A stretch of DNA of 64,000 bases from Clostridia bacterium (GTDB lineage Bacteria; Bacillota; Peptococcia; DRI-13; UBA5745). Below, in pieces: positions 15,639 through 24,359 of the stretch (its first letter is position 1; the number at the start of each line of letters is the position of its first letter). The DNA lies in contig JAHDPO010000002.1 in NCBI GenBank assembly GCA_018434325.1, forward strand, positions 62,001 to 126,000, in the 5' to 3' direction. Position numbers and translations under genes: made by a program. The notes below the pieces were generated by a model. It saw nothing but the letters and a program-made list of their open reading frames with translations, ran no database searches and was not told the origin of the DNA.

Positions 15639-17535
15639 CCTGACCCTCCTTTCTCGCCCGTCTCTGTTCCAGAAAAAGCAGCAAAACATTGATATCCGCC
15701 GGTGTTACGCCGGTGATCCGGCTGGCCTGTCCCAAGGAATAAGGCTGCAAGCGGTTCAGCTTTTCTCTGGCCTCCAAAGACAGGCCTTTGAGAGATTCAT
15801 AGTCCACATCCCGGGGCAAAAGCTTCTTCTCTAATTGATTAAACTGGCGAACCTGGGCTTCCTGCTTTTCGATGTAGCCCTGATAACGCACCTGAATCTC
15901 GATCTGCTCCTCTACTTCCGGCGGATAAGCAGGCACGCCGGAAAATCTCTTCAAATCTTCGTAGGAAAGCTCCGGGCGCCGCAGCAATTCCAATAAGGTT
16001 ATGCCGTGGAGAGGCATGGCGCTGCCCCGCTCCTCCATCAAGGCCGCCAATAAAGGATCTTTAGGGGATAAGATGAGAGAAGCCAGTAGCTTTTTGCCCT
16101 CTTCAATCAGATGCTGCTTTTCCAGAAGAGCCTGGTAACGCTCTTCCCTGATCAAGCCCAATTCGTAGCCTAACGCCGTTAAACGCAGATCCGCGTTATC
16201 CTGCCTCAATAAAAGCCGGTACTCTGCCGCCGAAGTCAGCATCCGGTAAGGCTCCGTTATACCCTTCATCACTAAATCATCAATGAGAACGCCGATATAA
16301 GCCTGGGCCCTCGTCAAAACAAAAGGCTCCTTGCCCTGAATTTTTAAAGCGGCATTGATGCCGGCCATTAGCCCTTGAGCCGCCGCTTCTTCATAGCCGG
16401 AAGTGCCGTTGATCTGCCCGGCAAAAAACAAACCGGCTATATCCTTCGATTCCAGGCTGTGAGTAAGGATCTGAGAATCAATGGCATCATACTCGATGGC
16501 ATAACCGCAGCGCAGTACCTCTGCTTTTTCCATACCCGCCACCGTTTGGAGAAAGCGCTCCTGAACATCCTCGGGCAAAGCCGAAGAAAAGCCTTGAAAG
16601 TAATATTCCTGGGAATCCAGACCCTCAGGCTCCACAAAGAGCTGATGGCGGTCTTTATCGTGGAAGCGCACCACCTTATTCTCAATGGAAGGACAATAGC
16701 GGGGACCGTTGCCCTCGAGCTCGCCGGTATAAAACAAGGACTGATCCAGGTTTTCTTTGATTACCTCATGGGTACGCTGATTGGAATACGTCAAATAACA
16801 GGGCAGATCCGGCAGGAGCCGGCGGGTTTCCTCAGTGACCACAAAAGAAAAATGCTGAGGCTGAGCATCGCCGGGCTGCAAGGCCATCTTAGAAAAATCG
16901 ATGCTCCTTTTATGGATTCGGGGCGGAGTTCCGGTTTTAAAACGCCGGATGGCAAAACCATGGCCGGCTAAGGATTCCGATAAGCCCCAAGCCGCTATTT
17001 GGCCTACGGGGGAGCCGGGCACATTGGATAGACCCCGGATAATTCGGCTATTTAAATAAGTGCCGGTGCAGAGAATCACTGTTTTTCCTTTATAGCGCAA
17101 GCCTGTTTCCGTCTCCACACCCAGCAACCGGCGCTCTTCATCCAAAAGCAGAGCCACCACCATGTTTTGCCGCACTAAAAGTCCCGGCTGACTATCCAGG
17201 ATCCGGATCATTCGCCGCTGGTAAGCATAACGGTCGGATTGCACCCGCAAACCATAAACCGCCGGCCCCTTGCCTGTATTCAACACCTTGGCCTGTAAAG
17301 CGGTGGCATCGGCATTGATGGCCATCTCGCCGCCCAAAGCATCGATCTCCCGCACAATGGTACCTTTAGCCGGGCCGCCTATAGAGGGGTTGCAGGGCAT
17401 CAAAGCAATCAAATCCCGGGAAATAGTCAGCATTAAAGTATTAAGACCCAGCCGGGCCGCCGCCAAAGCCGCTTCACAGCCGGCATGGCCGGCGCCAACT
17501 ACTATACAATCATATTCACTGGCAAAAAATTCCAA
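15628..17535 (-). CDS. mnmG: tRNA uridine-5-carboxymethylaminomethyl modification enzyme MnmG (GidA)
   Basis: 635 residues, the normal family length. It has the FAD-binding motif IVVGAGHAGCEAALAAARLG near the start, the PCNPSIGGPAKG block, YCPSIENKVVRF, and the C-terminal helical domain (SLEAREKLNRLQPYSLGQAS). With MnmE it modifies the wobble uridine of some tRNAs, using FAD and methylene-tetrahydrofolate. It follows mnmE by 30 bp. Confidence 0.97.
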   Translation of the reverse strand: MEFFASEYDCIVVGAGHAGCEAALAAARLGLNTLMLTISRDLIALMPCNPSIGGPAKGTIVREIDALGGEMAINADATALQAKVLNTGKGPAVYGLRVQSDRYAYQRRMIRILDSQPGLLVRQNMVVALLLDEERRLLGVETETGLRYKGKTVILCTGTYLNSRIIRGLSNVPGSPVGQIAAWGLSESLAGHGFAIRRFKTGTPPRIHKRSIDFSKMALQPGDAQPQHFSFVVTEETRRLLPDLPCYLTYSNQRTHEVIKENLDQSLFYTGELEGNGPRYCPSIENKVVRFHDKDRHQLFVEPEGLDSQEYYFQGFSSALPEDVQERFLQTVAGMEKAEVLRCGYAIEYDAIDSQILTHSLESKDIAGLFFAGQINGTSGYEEAAAQGLMAGINAALKIQGKEPFVLTRAQAYIGVLIDDLVMKGITEPYRMLTSAAEYRLLLRQDNADLRLTALGYELGLIREERYQALLEKQHLIEEGKKLLASLILSPKDPLLAALMEERGSAMPLHGITLLELLRRPELSYEDLKRFSGVPAYPPEVEEQIEIQVRYQGYIEKQEAQVRQFNQLEKKLLPRDVDYESLKGLSLEAREKLNRLQPYSLGQASRITGVTPADINVLLLFLEQRRARKEGQDGL

Positions 17536-17565
17536 CGTCTTTCATCCTCTCTATCTGCCAAATGA

Positions 17566-18960
17566 TTATTTGCCCAAACAAAATCTGGAGAAAATCTCTT
17601 CCACCAAAGCCGGCTGCACCGTTTCTCCCGTCAGCTCGCCTAAAGCAGACCAAGCCTGCTTCAAATCAATGGCTGCCATATCTTCAGGCCAGCCTTTTTC
17701 CAAAACGGCCAAAGCAGCTTCTAAAGAAGCTTTCGCCTTTAACAAGGCTTCCTCTTGCCGCCGGTTTAACAAAATCTCCTGATTTTGGCGGTAGTTTTTC
17801 CCTCCCTCAAAAAAGCCTTTGATATGTTTTGCCAATATCTCAAGGCTTTGAGAATCTAAGGCCGACAAGCGGCAGCACTGCCAATCCGCCGCCTCCGGGA
17901 TTGCCTCAACCCGGTCTTCTTCAATCAAATCCATCTTATTAAAAACGATCAGCGTTCTGGCTTTATCTAATTCCTGCAATAAAGCTCCGTCTTCTGCGGT
18001 GATGCCCTCCTGCATATCCACGATATACAGAACAAGATCGGCTTTTAAAGCCATCTGCCGGGCCCGGTCTACGCCGGCCTGTTCCGCCTGACTGCCGGTT
18101 TCTCTGATGCCGGCCGTATCCGTCAGCACCAAAGGAATGCCCTTCAGCAGGATCCTCTCTTCCAAGGTATCTCTGGTAGTACCCGGCTCCGGCGTCACAA
18201 TGGCCCGGGGCTCCTGCAATACAGCGTTTAACAGGCTGGATTTGCCGGCATTGGGCCGTCCGTAAAAGACTATCCGCAAACCCTCCCGGTAAATCTTGCC
18301 CAAATTGGCGGCAGACAGCAGCTCAGCGGCGTCGCTTAAAATTTGCTTCAGCTGATGGATCCAGCTTTTGGCTCCTGCCGCATCACCCAAGCCCTCGTCA
18401 GGAAAATCCACATCTACTTCAATCGAGGCCAAAAGATTCAACAGGCGGCTCTTAAGCTGACCAATCCGGCAGGACAAAGCGCCCTCTATCTGCTCCGCCG
18501 CCAATCCGGCAGCCTTCTGATTGCTGGCGCTGACTAATTCCATAACGGCCTCCGCCTGACTTAAATCCATTTTGCCGTTCAAAAAAGCTCTCTGGGAAAA
18601 CTCGCCGGGCTGGGCAGGCCTTATCTCTAAATCCGGCAAAGCCGTCAGCGTCTCAATAAGCTGGCCCAGCACTACCGGACCGCCGTGACATTGCAGCTCC
18701 GCCACGTCTTCGCCGGTAAAGCTATGGGGTCCTTTCATCTTCAGCAGCAATGCCTGATCCAAAAAAGAATCCCCTGCGTATATGCCGCCATAATTCAGGC
18801 TGTAATCGCCCAATTCCTCAAAATCCCGGCCGCTCTTACTGCGGAAAACCCGAGCAGCGGCGGCAAAAGCTGCCGGGCCAGAAAGCCGCAGCGCTCCCAT
18901 GGCACCTATGCCGGGAGCCGTAATAATCGCCGCTATAGTATCATTTATAAAATCTGTCAT
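17566..18960 (-). CDS. mnmE: tRNA modification GTPase MnmE (TrmE)
   Basis: 464 residues from ATG 18960 (AGGTGA upstream). It has the N-terminal tetrahydrofolate-binding domain (IAAIITAPGIGAMGALRLSG), a helical domain, and an inserted G domain with GRPNAGKSSLLN, DTAGIRE and NKMD. The C-terminal FCLGK carries the conserved catalytic cysteine. Partner of MnmG in wobble-uridine modification. A terminator lies between jag and mnmE, so this gene can be uncoupled from the ribosomal protein operon. Confidence 0.97.
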   Translation of the reverse strand: MTDFINDTIAAIITAPGIGAMGALRLSGPAAFAAAARVFRSKSGRDFEELGDYSLNYGGIYAGDSFLDQALLLKMKGPHSFTGEDVAELQCHGGPVVLGQLIETLTALPDLEIRPAQPGEFSQRAFLNGKMDLSQAEAVMELVSASNQKAAGLAAEQIEGALSCRIGQLKSRLLNLLASIEVDVDFPDEGLGDAAGAKSWIHQLKQILSDAAELLSAANLGKIYREGLRIVFYGRPNAGKSSLLNAVLQEPRAIVTPEPGTTRDTLEERILLKGIPLVLTDTAGIRETGSQAEQAGVDRARQMALKADLVLYIVDMQEGITAEDGALLQELDKARTLIVFNKMDLIEEDRVEAIPEAADWQCCRLSALDSQSLEILAKHIKGFFEGGKNYRQNQEILLNRRQEEALLKAKASLEAALAVLEKGWPEDMAAIDLKQAWSALGELTGETVQPALVEEIFSRFCLGK

Positions 18961-19017
18961 GTTATCACCTGATACCAAGAGTATTTCTTTAGATTTTCTC
19001 ATGATTTCCATAAGACT

Positions 19018-19062
19018 CTTAAAAAAACTGCGTTAAAATGGTGTTGGCCACTTCAACGCAGT
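19018..19062 (-). terminator. Terminator between jag and mnmE
   Basis: On the minus strand ACTGCGTT ... AACGCAGT forms a stem (19026-19061), with a weaker inner stem, followed by a run of T. It could be read through or regulated. Confidence 0.75.
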
Positions 19063-19071
19063 AGGTAAGAT

Positions 19072-19962
19072 TTACGCTTCTTCGCCTCTTTGGTCGCCGC
19101 CTTCGCTATAGCTCTGGCCCCAGGAAGAGCCGCTCTTGCGATAACCGCGATTGCCGTAACCGCCGCCGCTGCTGCTGCTTCTGCCTTCCCGGTATCCTTC
19201 CTTGCCATAACGGCTGGTACGACCTTCATAACCGCCGTAACGTGTTTCTCCGGCTGCCGGATAAATGACTAAGCGGCGATAGGGCTCTTCACCTTCACTT
19301 TGGGTTTTGACCTCCGGATCATTTTGCAGGGCCGTATGGATCACCCGGCGCTCCATGGGACTCATCGGCTCCAATACCACCCGGTGGCCGCTGCGCTTTG
19401 CTTTGCTTGCCAAACGCATAGCCAAACGGATTAAAGTATCCTCTCTTTTTTGGCGGTAATCCTCGGCGTCCACTACGATCCGCTTCCGCGACTCTTCTCT
19501 GTCCTTACCTGCAATGATATTTGACAAATATTGCAGGGCGTCCAAGGTATCTCCTCTTCTGCCGATTACTGCTCCCATTCTGGGGCCGTTGAGTGTATAA
19601 AGGATGGATTCCTCTTTTTCTTCTTTATTAATCGTAGCCTCTATTCCCATAAGGCTGGTCACTTCAAGAATAAACTCAGCGGTTTTATCCTCGTGATTTG
19701 CCTTGGTTCTTTCGGCTTTGAGCTTTTCTGCTTTCTCCCCATTGAACTTCGGCTGTTCGGCTTTTACCTCTTGTTTTTCAAGGAGATTTTCTTTCAGCCA
19801 GACCTTAACTCTGGCATCTTTAGCTCCTATGCCTAAAAAGCCTTTGGCCGGCGCCGCTAATATTTCGATTTCCGCTTGCTCACGGGTGCAATTCAGCTCC
19901 TGAAGGGCCAAATTAACAGCCTCTTCAACGCTTTTCCCCGTCTTTTCCACAGTATTTATCAT
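19072..19962 (-). CDS. jag: RNA-binding protein Jag/KhpB
   Basis: 296 residues from ATG 19962 (GGAGGAGGG upstream). An N-terminal Jag domain (VEKTGKSVEEAVNLAL, with KGFLGIGAKDARV), then a KH domain (LYTLNGPRMGAVIGRRGDTLDALQYL) and an R3H domain (GHRVVLEPMSPMERRVIHTAL). The last about 60 residues are rich in glycine, tyrosine, serine and arginine, a disordered tail longer than usual. The family binds RNA and affects cell elongation and division. It sits directly after yidC, as in most Firmicutes. Confidence 0.93.
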   Translation of the reverse strand: MINTVEKTGKSVEEAVNLALQELNCTREQAEIEILAAPAKGFLGIGAKDARVKVWLKENLLEKQEVKAEQPKFNGEKAEKLKAERTKANHEDKTAEFILEVTSLMGIEATINKEEKEESILYTLNGPRMGAVIGRRGDTLDALQYLSNIIAGKDREESRKRIVVDAEDYRQKREDTLIRLAMRLASKAKRSGHRVVLEPMSPMERRVIHTALQNDPEVKTQSEGEEPYRRLVIYPAAGETRYGGYEGRTSRYGKEGYREGRSSSSGGGYGNRGYRKSGSSWGQSYSEGGDQRGEEA

Positions 19963-20004
19963 GACGGCCCTCCTCCACATCTATACTGCCCTTCTTGCAA
20001 ACCC

Positions 20005-20841
20005 TTAATCGTAATCATCAAAATCTAAAGCTTTACCCCTATCGTCATCACCTTTTTTACTGCTGCGTACATCTGTTTCTTTTCTCTTTTCGGCAACCTT
20101 CTTTTTGCCGGCTTCTTTCTGCCGTTCTTTCTGAATGCCTTTAGCCGCCTGAGCCGCCGCCACTTCCTTAACGTCGTCGGCTTCCATAGCCGCCTGCATA
20201 TCGGCATGAGAACGGTTCACTATAGCATTGATTGCCATCTGTAAAATAAAACCTAATGTATTAAAAACAGACCAGTAAAGAGCCAAACCGGAAGCGAAAT
20301 TTCTTGTCATCCAGGCCAGCATCACCGGCATCACATACAGCATGGTGGTATTCATCATTTTGGCCTGCTCACCGGTTTGAGGCGGCTGAGAAGCCATTGT
20401 AACCTTCGATTGCAGGAAAGAAGACAGACCTACTACGATAGGCAGAACAATGGTGGGATCAGGGTTTGATAAATTTTCGAGCCAGAAAAAAGAGACGCCT
20501 TGTCCTGTGTATTGAAAGTTTCTAAAAGCGCTGAATAAAGCAAACAAGATAGGCATTTGAATCAATAAAGGCAGACAACCGGATAAGGGATTGACATTAT
20601 ATTTTTTATATAAAGCTGATACTTCCCGGTTGAGTATTTCCGGACTGTTCTTGTATTGCTGCTGTAACTGCTTCATCCGCGGCTGCAGCAAGCCCATAGC
20701 CTTTGTACTTTTGGCTTGTTTTAAATTTAAAGGGAACATCAGGATACGAATGGCAACCGTAAAAAAGATAATAGCAAAACCATAACTGGGAAAACCCAAA
20801 GAAACGGTTAAGTTATACATGAAATTGATCGCACTAGTCAT
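20005..20841 (-). CDS. yidC: Membrane protein insertase YidC (OxaA/SpoIIIJ)
   Basis: 278 residues from the ATG at 20841, where similarity to YidC begins (INFMYNLTVSLGFPSYGFAI). A longer frame reaches a TTG at 20913, but that stretch does not resemble YidC. Seen: five hydrophobic segments, the QAKSTKAMGLLQPRMKQLQQ cytoplasmic hairpin, NPLSGCLPLLIQMPI, and a long lysine/glutamate/aspartate-rich tail. There is no lipobox. It inserts membrane proteins together with SecYEG. A strong AAGGAGGTGAG lies 90 bp upstream in the leader. Confidence 0.9.
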   Translation of the reverse strand: MTSAINFMYNLTVSLGFPSYGFAIIFFTVAIRILMFPLNLKQAKSTKAMGLLQPRMKQLQQQYKNSPEILNREVSALYKKYNVNPLSGCLPLLIQMPILFALFSAFRNFQYTGQGVSFFWLENLSNPDPTIVLPIVVGLSSFLQSKVTMASQPPQTGEQAKMMNTTMLYVMPVMLAWMTRNFASGLALYWSVFNTLGFILQMAINAIVNRSHADMQAAMEADDVKEVAAAQAAKGIQKERQKEAGKKKVAEKRKETDVRSSKKGDDDRGKALDFDDYD

Positions 20842-20950
20842 TAACCCTACAAACGAACTCCACAAAATGCACCTGCTGCTTTGATACTGATACCGGATAA
20901 AACCGGACACCAATAAGGCAGCAGCTCACCTCCTTACCTTTATTCGTTAA

Positions 20951-21178
20951 TCAATTCTTTTTTTCCGGAACAGGATCGTATCCCCCGGGATGAAAAGGAT
21001 GGCAGCGCAATATTCTTCGGATGGCCAGCCAGCTTCCTTTCCAGGGACCAAAGCGCTCGATTGCTTCTTTGCCGTATTGGGAACAACTGGGGATAAACCG
21101 GCAGGAAGGACCTCTCAGAGGAGAAATATAGCTCCGATAAAAATCGATCAGCCATAAAAGCAGGCCTTTCACTTTCAT
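20951..21178 (-). CDS. yidD: Membrane protein insertion efficiency factor YidD
   Basis: 75 residues. The family signature is complete: [33 protein letters not shown] and [18 protein letters not shown]. It is a small membrane-associated helper of YidC. The start overlaps the rnpA stop by 4 bp. Confidence 0.95.
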   Translation of the reverse strand: MKVKGLLLWLIDFYRSYISPLRGPSCRFIPSCSQYGKEAIERFGPWKGSWLAIRRILRCHPFHPGGYDPVPEKKN

Positions 21179-21537
21179 TCCCCCAATAACGAGCCTTTCC
21201 TTCGCAAAGCGTTGATTATATCCTTTTCTACCCGATAAAAATCAGCCTTAGCCAAAGAATGCCTGCCAATAAATACATAATCTTGTCCCGGCTTAATTTC
21301 TTTCAGGTGGAGACGAAGAGCCTCCCGCATCAAGCGGCGGCAACGATTACGAACTACGGAATTGCCGATTTTTTTTGATACGGAAAAACCCACTCTTGGC
21401 GAGGCATCCATACTTTTATTCCTAATATACAATACTATGGTGCCTGCCGCAACTGAGTTTTTTTCTCCGTATACCTTTTGAAAATCTTTGTTTTTTCTGA
21501 GACGATATTTTTTTTTAAGCAAAAAAACACCTACCAT
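21175..21537 (-). CDS. rnpA: Ribonuclease P protein component
   Basis: 120 residues. [41 protein letters not shown] and [15 protein letters not shown] are the RnpA signatures, including the RNR motif. It is the protein subunit that helps RNase P RNA mature tRNA 5' ends. Translation may begin a few codons inside the frame; a later TTG lies at LLKKKYRL. Confidence 0.95.
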   Translation of the reverse strand: MVGVFLLKKKYRLRKNKDFQKVYGEKNSVAAGTIVLYIRNKSMDASPRVGFSVSKKIGNSVVRNRCRRLMREALRLHLKEIKPGQDYVFIGRHSLAKADFYRVEKDIINALRRKGSLLGE

Positions 21538-21545
21538 ACAAAATT

Positions 21546-21566
21546 AAGGCCACGTATTGTGGCCTT
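21546..21566 (-). terminator. Hairpin between rpmH and rnpA
   Basis: AAGGCCAC / GTGGCCTT, an 8-bp perfect stem with a 5-base loop that includes the rpmH stop codon. The T run after it is weak, so it may lower expression of downstream genes rather than end transcription. Confidence 0.45.
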
Positions 21567-21699
21567 ATGCGGTCAGCTTCTTTCTGCCCTTCATCCGTCT
21601 GCGCTTAATCACTGCACGGCCGCCCTGGCTCTGCATTCTGCTTAAAAAACCATGAACACGCTTATGCCGGCGGTTCTTTGGTTGATACGTACGCTTCAT
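21565..21699 (-). CDS. rpmH: 50S ribosomal protein L34
   Basis: 44 residues: [20 protein letters not shown] onward, ending KGRKKLTA. This matches L34 along its whole length. It is the first gene of the leftward operon and has a consensus promoter. GGGGGG lies upstream of the ATG. Confidence 0.97.
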   Translation of the reverse strand: MKRTYQPKNRRHKRVHGFLSRMQSQGGRAVIKRRRMKGRKKLTA

Positions 21700-21736
21700 T
21701 TCCATCCCCCCTTAGAAAAACTAGAGACACAGGTGA

Positions 21737-21765
21737 ATTATACGTCATCACCCCACTGCTGTCAA
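21737..21765 (-). promoter_or_regulatory. Consensus promoter of the rpmH operon
   Basis: Minus strand TTGACA (21760-21765), exactly 17 bp, TATAAT (21737-21742). Confidence 0.85.
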
Positions 21766-21861
21766 GGAAAACCTGGCTTGAAAAACCTGCCTGCAAATAT
21801 ATTGCCGGAATATTGCCCCTTAAAACCGCCTTGAACCTCGCTTACTTTTTCTTCCCTTCGC

Positions 21862-21890
21862 TTGCGCTGGACAATCCTATCTGGTATATT
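21862..21890 (+). promoter_or_regulatory. Promoter of dnaA
   Basis: TTGCGC, 17-bp spacer, TATATT, with TGG before the -10 box. About 80 bp upstream of the dnaA start. Confidence 0.6.
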
Positions 21891-21906
21891 TATTAATGGG
21901 CGTCTG

Positions 21907-21933
21907 ATACCCTGCATTTTTTGGGCAGGGTAT
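21907..21933 (+). other. Hairpin in the dnaA leader
   Basis: ATACCCTGC / GCAGGGTAT, a 9-bp perfect inverted repeat with a 9-base loop, in the untranslated leader between the promoter and the dnaA ribosome site. No DnaA boxes are seen in this leader. It may act as an mRNA stability or control element. Confidence 0.5.
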
Positions 21934-21970
21934 TGTGGCCGCCATTTTATTCTATTTGGGGGTGTATACT

Positions 21971-22993
21971 GTGGCAAATCTCAATCCCAAGTATACTTTT
22001 GATACATTTATTGTAGGTCACAGTAACCGCTTTTCCCATGCAGCTGCTCAGGCCGCTGCCGAAGAGATCGGCACTCGCTATAATCCTTTATTTATCTACG
22101 GTTCAGCCGGTCTGGGCAAGACCCATCTTATGCAGGCTATCGGCCATATGGCTATTCAGCGCAATTCTGATTGTAAAGTAACTTACGTTTCTTCAGAAAC
22201 CTTTACTGATGAATTTATCCAGGCTATCCGTAATGACGGCTTAAGCAGTTTTAAAAAGAAGTACCGGCGCTCCGATGTTTTGTTGGTAGACGATGTTCAG
22301 TTCCTGGCGGGCAAAGAAAGCACCCTGGAAGAATTCCACCATACCTTTAATTTCCTATATGAAGGAAATAAACAAATCGTCCTGACCAGCGATCGCCATC
22401 CCATGGAAATTCAGCCTTTGGAAGAGCGTTTGCGGACGAGATTCAGCTGGGGCCTCACCACAAATGTTTCACCGCCGGATCTGGAAACCCGTATAGCTAT
22501 TTTACGCAACAAAGCAGAACTTGAGCATTTTAGCATGCCCAGGGAATGCTTTGTTTACATTGCCGACCGCATCACTTCTAATATAAGGGAGTTGGAAGGA
22601 GCTTTAAATCGGGTCATTGCTCACTCTGTCTTAAACCACACCGAAATTACTTATGATAGATGCGTGGACGCCCTGGCCCCTATTTTCCCCTCTGAAGGCG
22701 AGCCTATTATTATCACAATAGAATTAATTCAAGAAAAAGTAGCTAATTCCTTTAATTTAAAAGTAGCGGATCTCTGTTCCCAAAGACGCTCCCGGGATGT
22801 TACCGTTCCCCGGCAAATTGCCATGTACCTGTGCAGGGAGCTGACGGAGGAATCTTTGCCCCGCATCGGCAAATCCTTCGGCGGCCGGGATCACAGCACC
22901 GTCATTCACGGTCACAAAGAAATTGCCAAATCTTTACGTTCCGATCCTCAAATCTCATTAATGGTTAAAAGAATTATGGAAGAATTAAAATAG
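21971..22993 (+). CDS. dnaA: Replication initiator DnaA lacking domains I and II
   Basis: 340 residues from a GTG at 21971 with GGGGGTG 7 bp upstream. Normal DnaA has about 440-460 residues. This one starts at LNPKYTFDTFIVG, the first residues of the AAA+ domain. Domain III is complete: Walker A GSAGLGKTHL, Walker B LLVDDVQFL, sensor 1 LTSDR and sensor 2 SNIRELEGALNR. Domain IV has the DNA-binding signature FGGRDHSTVIHGHKEI. Domain I (self-association and helicase or DnaD contact) and linker II are absent. The 271 bp before the start have no frame resembling domain I. An ATG at 21935 could add 12 unrelated residues. Confidence 0.93.
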   Translation: MANLNPKYTFDTFIVGHSNRFSHAAAQAAAEEIGTRYNPLFIYGSAGLGKTHLMQAIGHMAIQRNSDCKVTYVSSETFTDEFIQAIRNDGLSSFKKKYRRSDVLLVDDVQFLAGKESTLEEFHHTFNFLYEGNKQIVLTSDRHPMEIQPLEERLRTRFSWGLTTNVSPPDLETRIAILRNKAELEHFSMPRECFVYIADRITSNIRELEGALNRVIAHSVLNHTEITYDRCVDALAPIFPSEGEPIIITIELIQEKVANSFNLKVADLCSQRRSRDVTVPRQIAMYLCRELTEESLPRIGKSFGGRDHSTVIHGHKEIAKSLRSDPQISLMVKRIMEELK

Positions 22994-23225
22994 TGCATTT
23001 GTGGATAACTCTCCGTATAAAATGTTAATTGCTGTGGATACTCTCTGGATAACTTTTTTGCCTGTTGACTCTGTGGATAAAGCCGCAAACTTATCAACAG
23101 GTTTTCGCATTTAAAAAACCTAATCAAAATATGGCCATTTTCCACTTATCCACATATCCACAGCGCCTATTACTACTACTACTGTTTTTAAACAAAATAA
23201 AGTATATGCCTTAAGGAGGATGATT
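22994..23225. other. Chromosomal origin oriC
   Basis: The dnaA-dnaN gap holds a cluster of DnaA boxes. Perfect TTATCCACA matches lie at 23000-23008 (minus), 23072-23080 (minus) and 23146-23154 (plus). One-mismatch boxes lie at 23033, 23044, 23091 and 23154. The last two boxes overlap in tandem, then come a short GC block (23163-23167), a TACTACTACTACT run and AT-rich DNA. This is the basal unwinding layout of Bacillus. Gene strand also switches across this region. Confidence 0.93.
23168..23184 (+). other. DnaA-trio element of oriC
   Basis: TATTACTACTACTACTG follows two DnaA boxes and a GC block, as in Bacillus subtilis, where DnaA filaments use these triplets to open one strand. Confidence 0.75.
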
Positions 23226-24326
23226 ATGCTCATTACCACCTCGAAAGAAAACTTAATCACTGCCATCAATGCAGTACAAAAAGCCATCAACCCCAAAAGC
23301 ATCATCCCCATGTATTCCTGCATCAAGCTGGAAGCAAAGGAAAACACTGTCATCTTTACCGGCGCTAGTTTGGACATCGGCATAGAATGCAGGATCCCCG
23401 TCCAGGTAGAAAAAGAAGGCAGCACCCTTGTTCCTGCAAAATATTTCAGCGACATCGTCAGGAAACTGCCCGATGTACCCATTACCCTGGATTTATCAGA
23501 TTCCCTGGAAATGACCATCCGCTATGAAAAATCATATTTTACTTTAAAGACCATGGAAGTTGAAGATTTTCCTCCCCTTCCTACTTTCAAAGGCGGCTTG
23601 GATTTTCAGATTCCTTCCGAAACCCTAAAAAAATTGGTGCGTCAAACTTCTTTTGCCGCCAGCGCCGACGAACTAAAAGCCGTATTTACCGGATTACTCT
23701 GGGAAGTAAACGGCGAAGAATTAGGTCTTGTCGGTACGGATACCCATCGCTTAGCCTGGGGTAAAGGTTCTGTTCTCATCGAAAATAAAGAAGCTAAAGG
23801 CAGCTTTATTATACCGGCAAAAATTGCCACGGAAGTTTCTCGTCTGATCCAGGAAGGTTCCTGCCATATTCAGGCAGAGAAAAATACGGTTTTCTTCACC
23901 TTCGAAAATATTAAAATTAACTGCCGGGTTTTGGAGGGTAATTTCCCTAACTACCGCCAGGTCATTCCTCAGCAATACGTCACTACCATACAGGCGGAAA
24001 GCAGAAAACTGCGGGATGCCGCAGAACGTATATCCCTTTTTGCTCTTTCCAATGATTCCAGCAATACGATTAACCTGAAGGTTTCCGAAGGAGCCTTGAC
24101 CATTCACTCCCGTTCCGACATTGGTTTTGGCCAGGAAGAAATGGCAGTGGAGCAAACAGGTGAGGATTTAAATATTGCTTTTAATGCCCGCTATATCACC
24201 GACGTATTCAAAGTCATCGACGGTGACAAGGTGATTATCCAATTATCCGGCCAGCTGAGTGCCGGCATCATGAAGGATCCCGAAGAAAAAGACTTTTTAT
24301 ATCTCGTTTTACCGGTAAGAGTCTAA
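23226..24326 (+). CDS. dnaN: DNA polymerase III beta subunit (sliding clamp)
   Basis: 366 residues from the second ATG (23226), placed 6 bp after AAGGAGG; an ATG at 23220 is too close. Three clamp domains are recognisable: ENLITAINAVQKAINPKSIIP, then LWEVNGEELGLVGTDTHRLA and NFPNYRQVIPQ, then the C-terminal YLVLPVRV, which contributes the partner-binding pocket. It tethers the polymerase to DNA. It lies directly after oriC. Confidence 0.97.
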   Translation: MLITTSKENLITAINAVQKAINPKSIIPMYSCIKLEAKENTVIFTGASLDIGIECRIPVQVEKEGSTLVPAKYFSDIVRKLPDVPITLDLSDSLEMTIRYEKSYFTLKTMEVEDFPPLPTFKGGLDFQIPSETLKKLVRQTSFAASADELKAVFTGLLWEVNGEELGLVGTDTHRLAWGKGSVLIENKEAKGSFIIPAKIATEVSRLIQEGSCHIQAEKNTVFFTFENIKINCRVLEGNFPNYRQVIPQQYVTTIQAESRKLRDAAERISLFALSNDSSNTINLKVSEGALTIHSRSDIGFGQEEMAVEQTGEDLNIAFNARYITDVFKVIDGDKVIIQLSGQLSAGIMKDPEEKDFLYLVLPVRV

Positions 24327-24359
24327 GTTTTTCTCCTTCCCAAGCTCAGGAGCAATATC

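Noticed and set aside
17414-17427. Second Noc site (AAATCCCGGGAAAT) in mnmG
   Set aside because: Two mismatches, both in one half-site, and inside conserved coding sequence; too weak to list as a feature.
21652-21896. Two open frames just before dnaA that could supply the missing DnaA N-terminus
   Set aside because: Neither resembles DnaA domain I, both end before the dnaA start, and they overlap the rpmH promoter.
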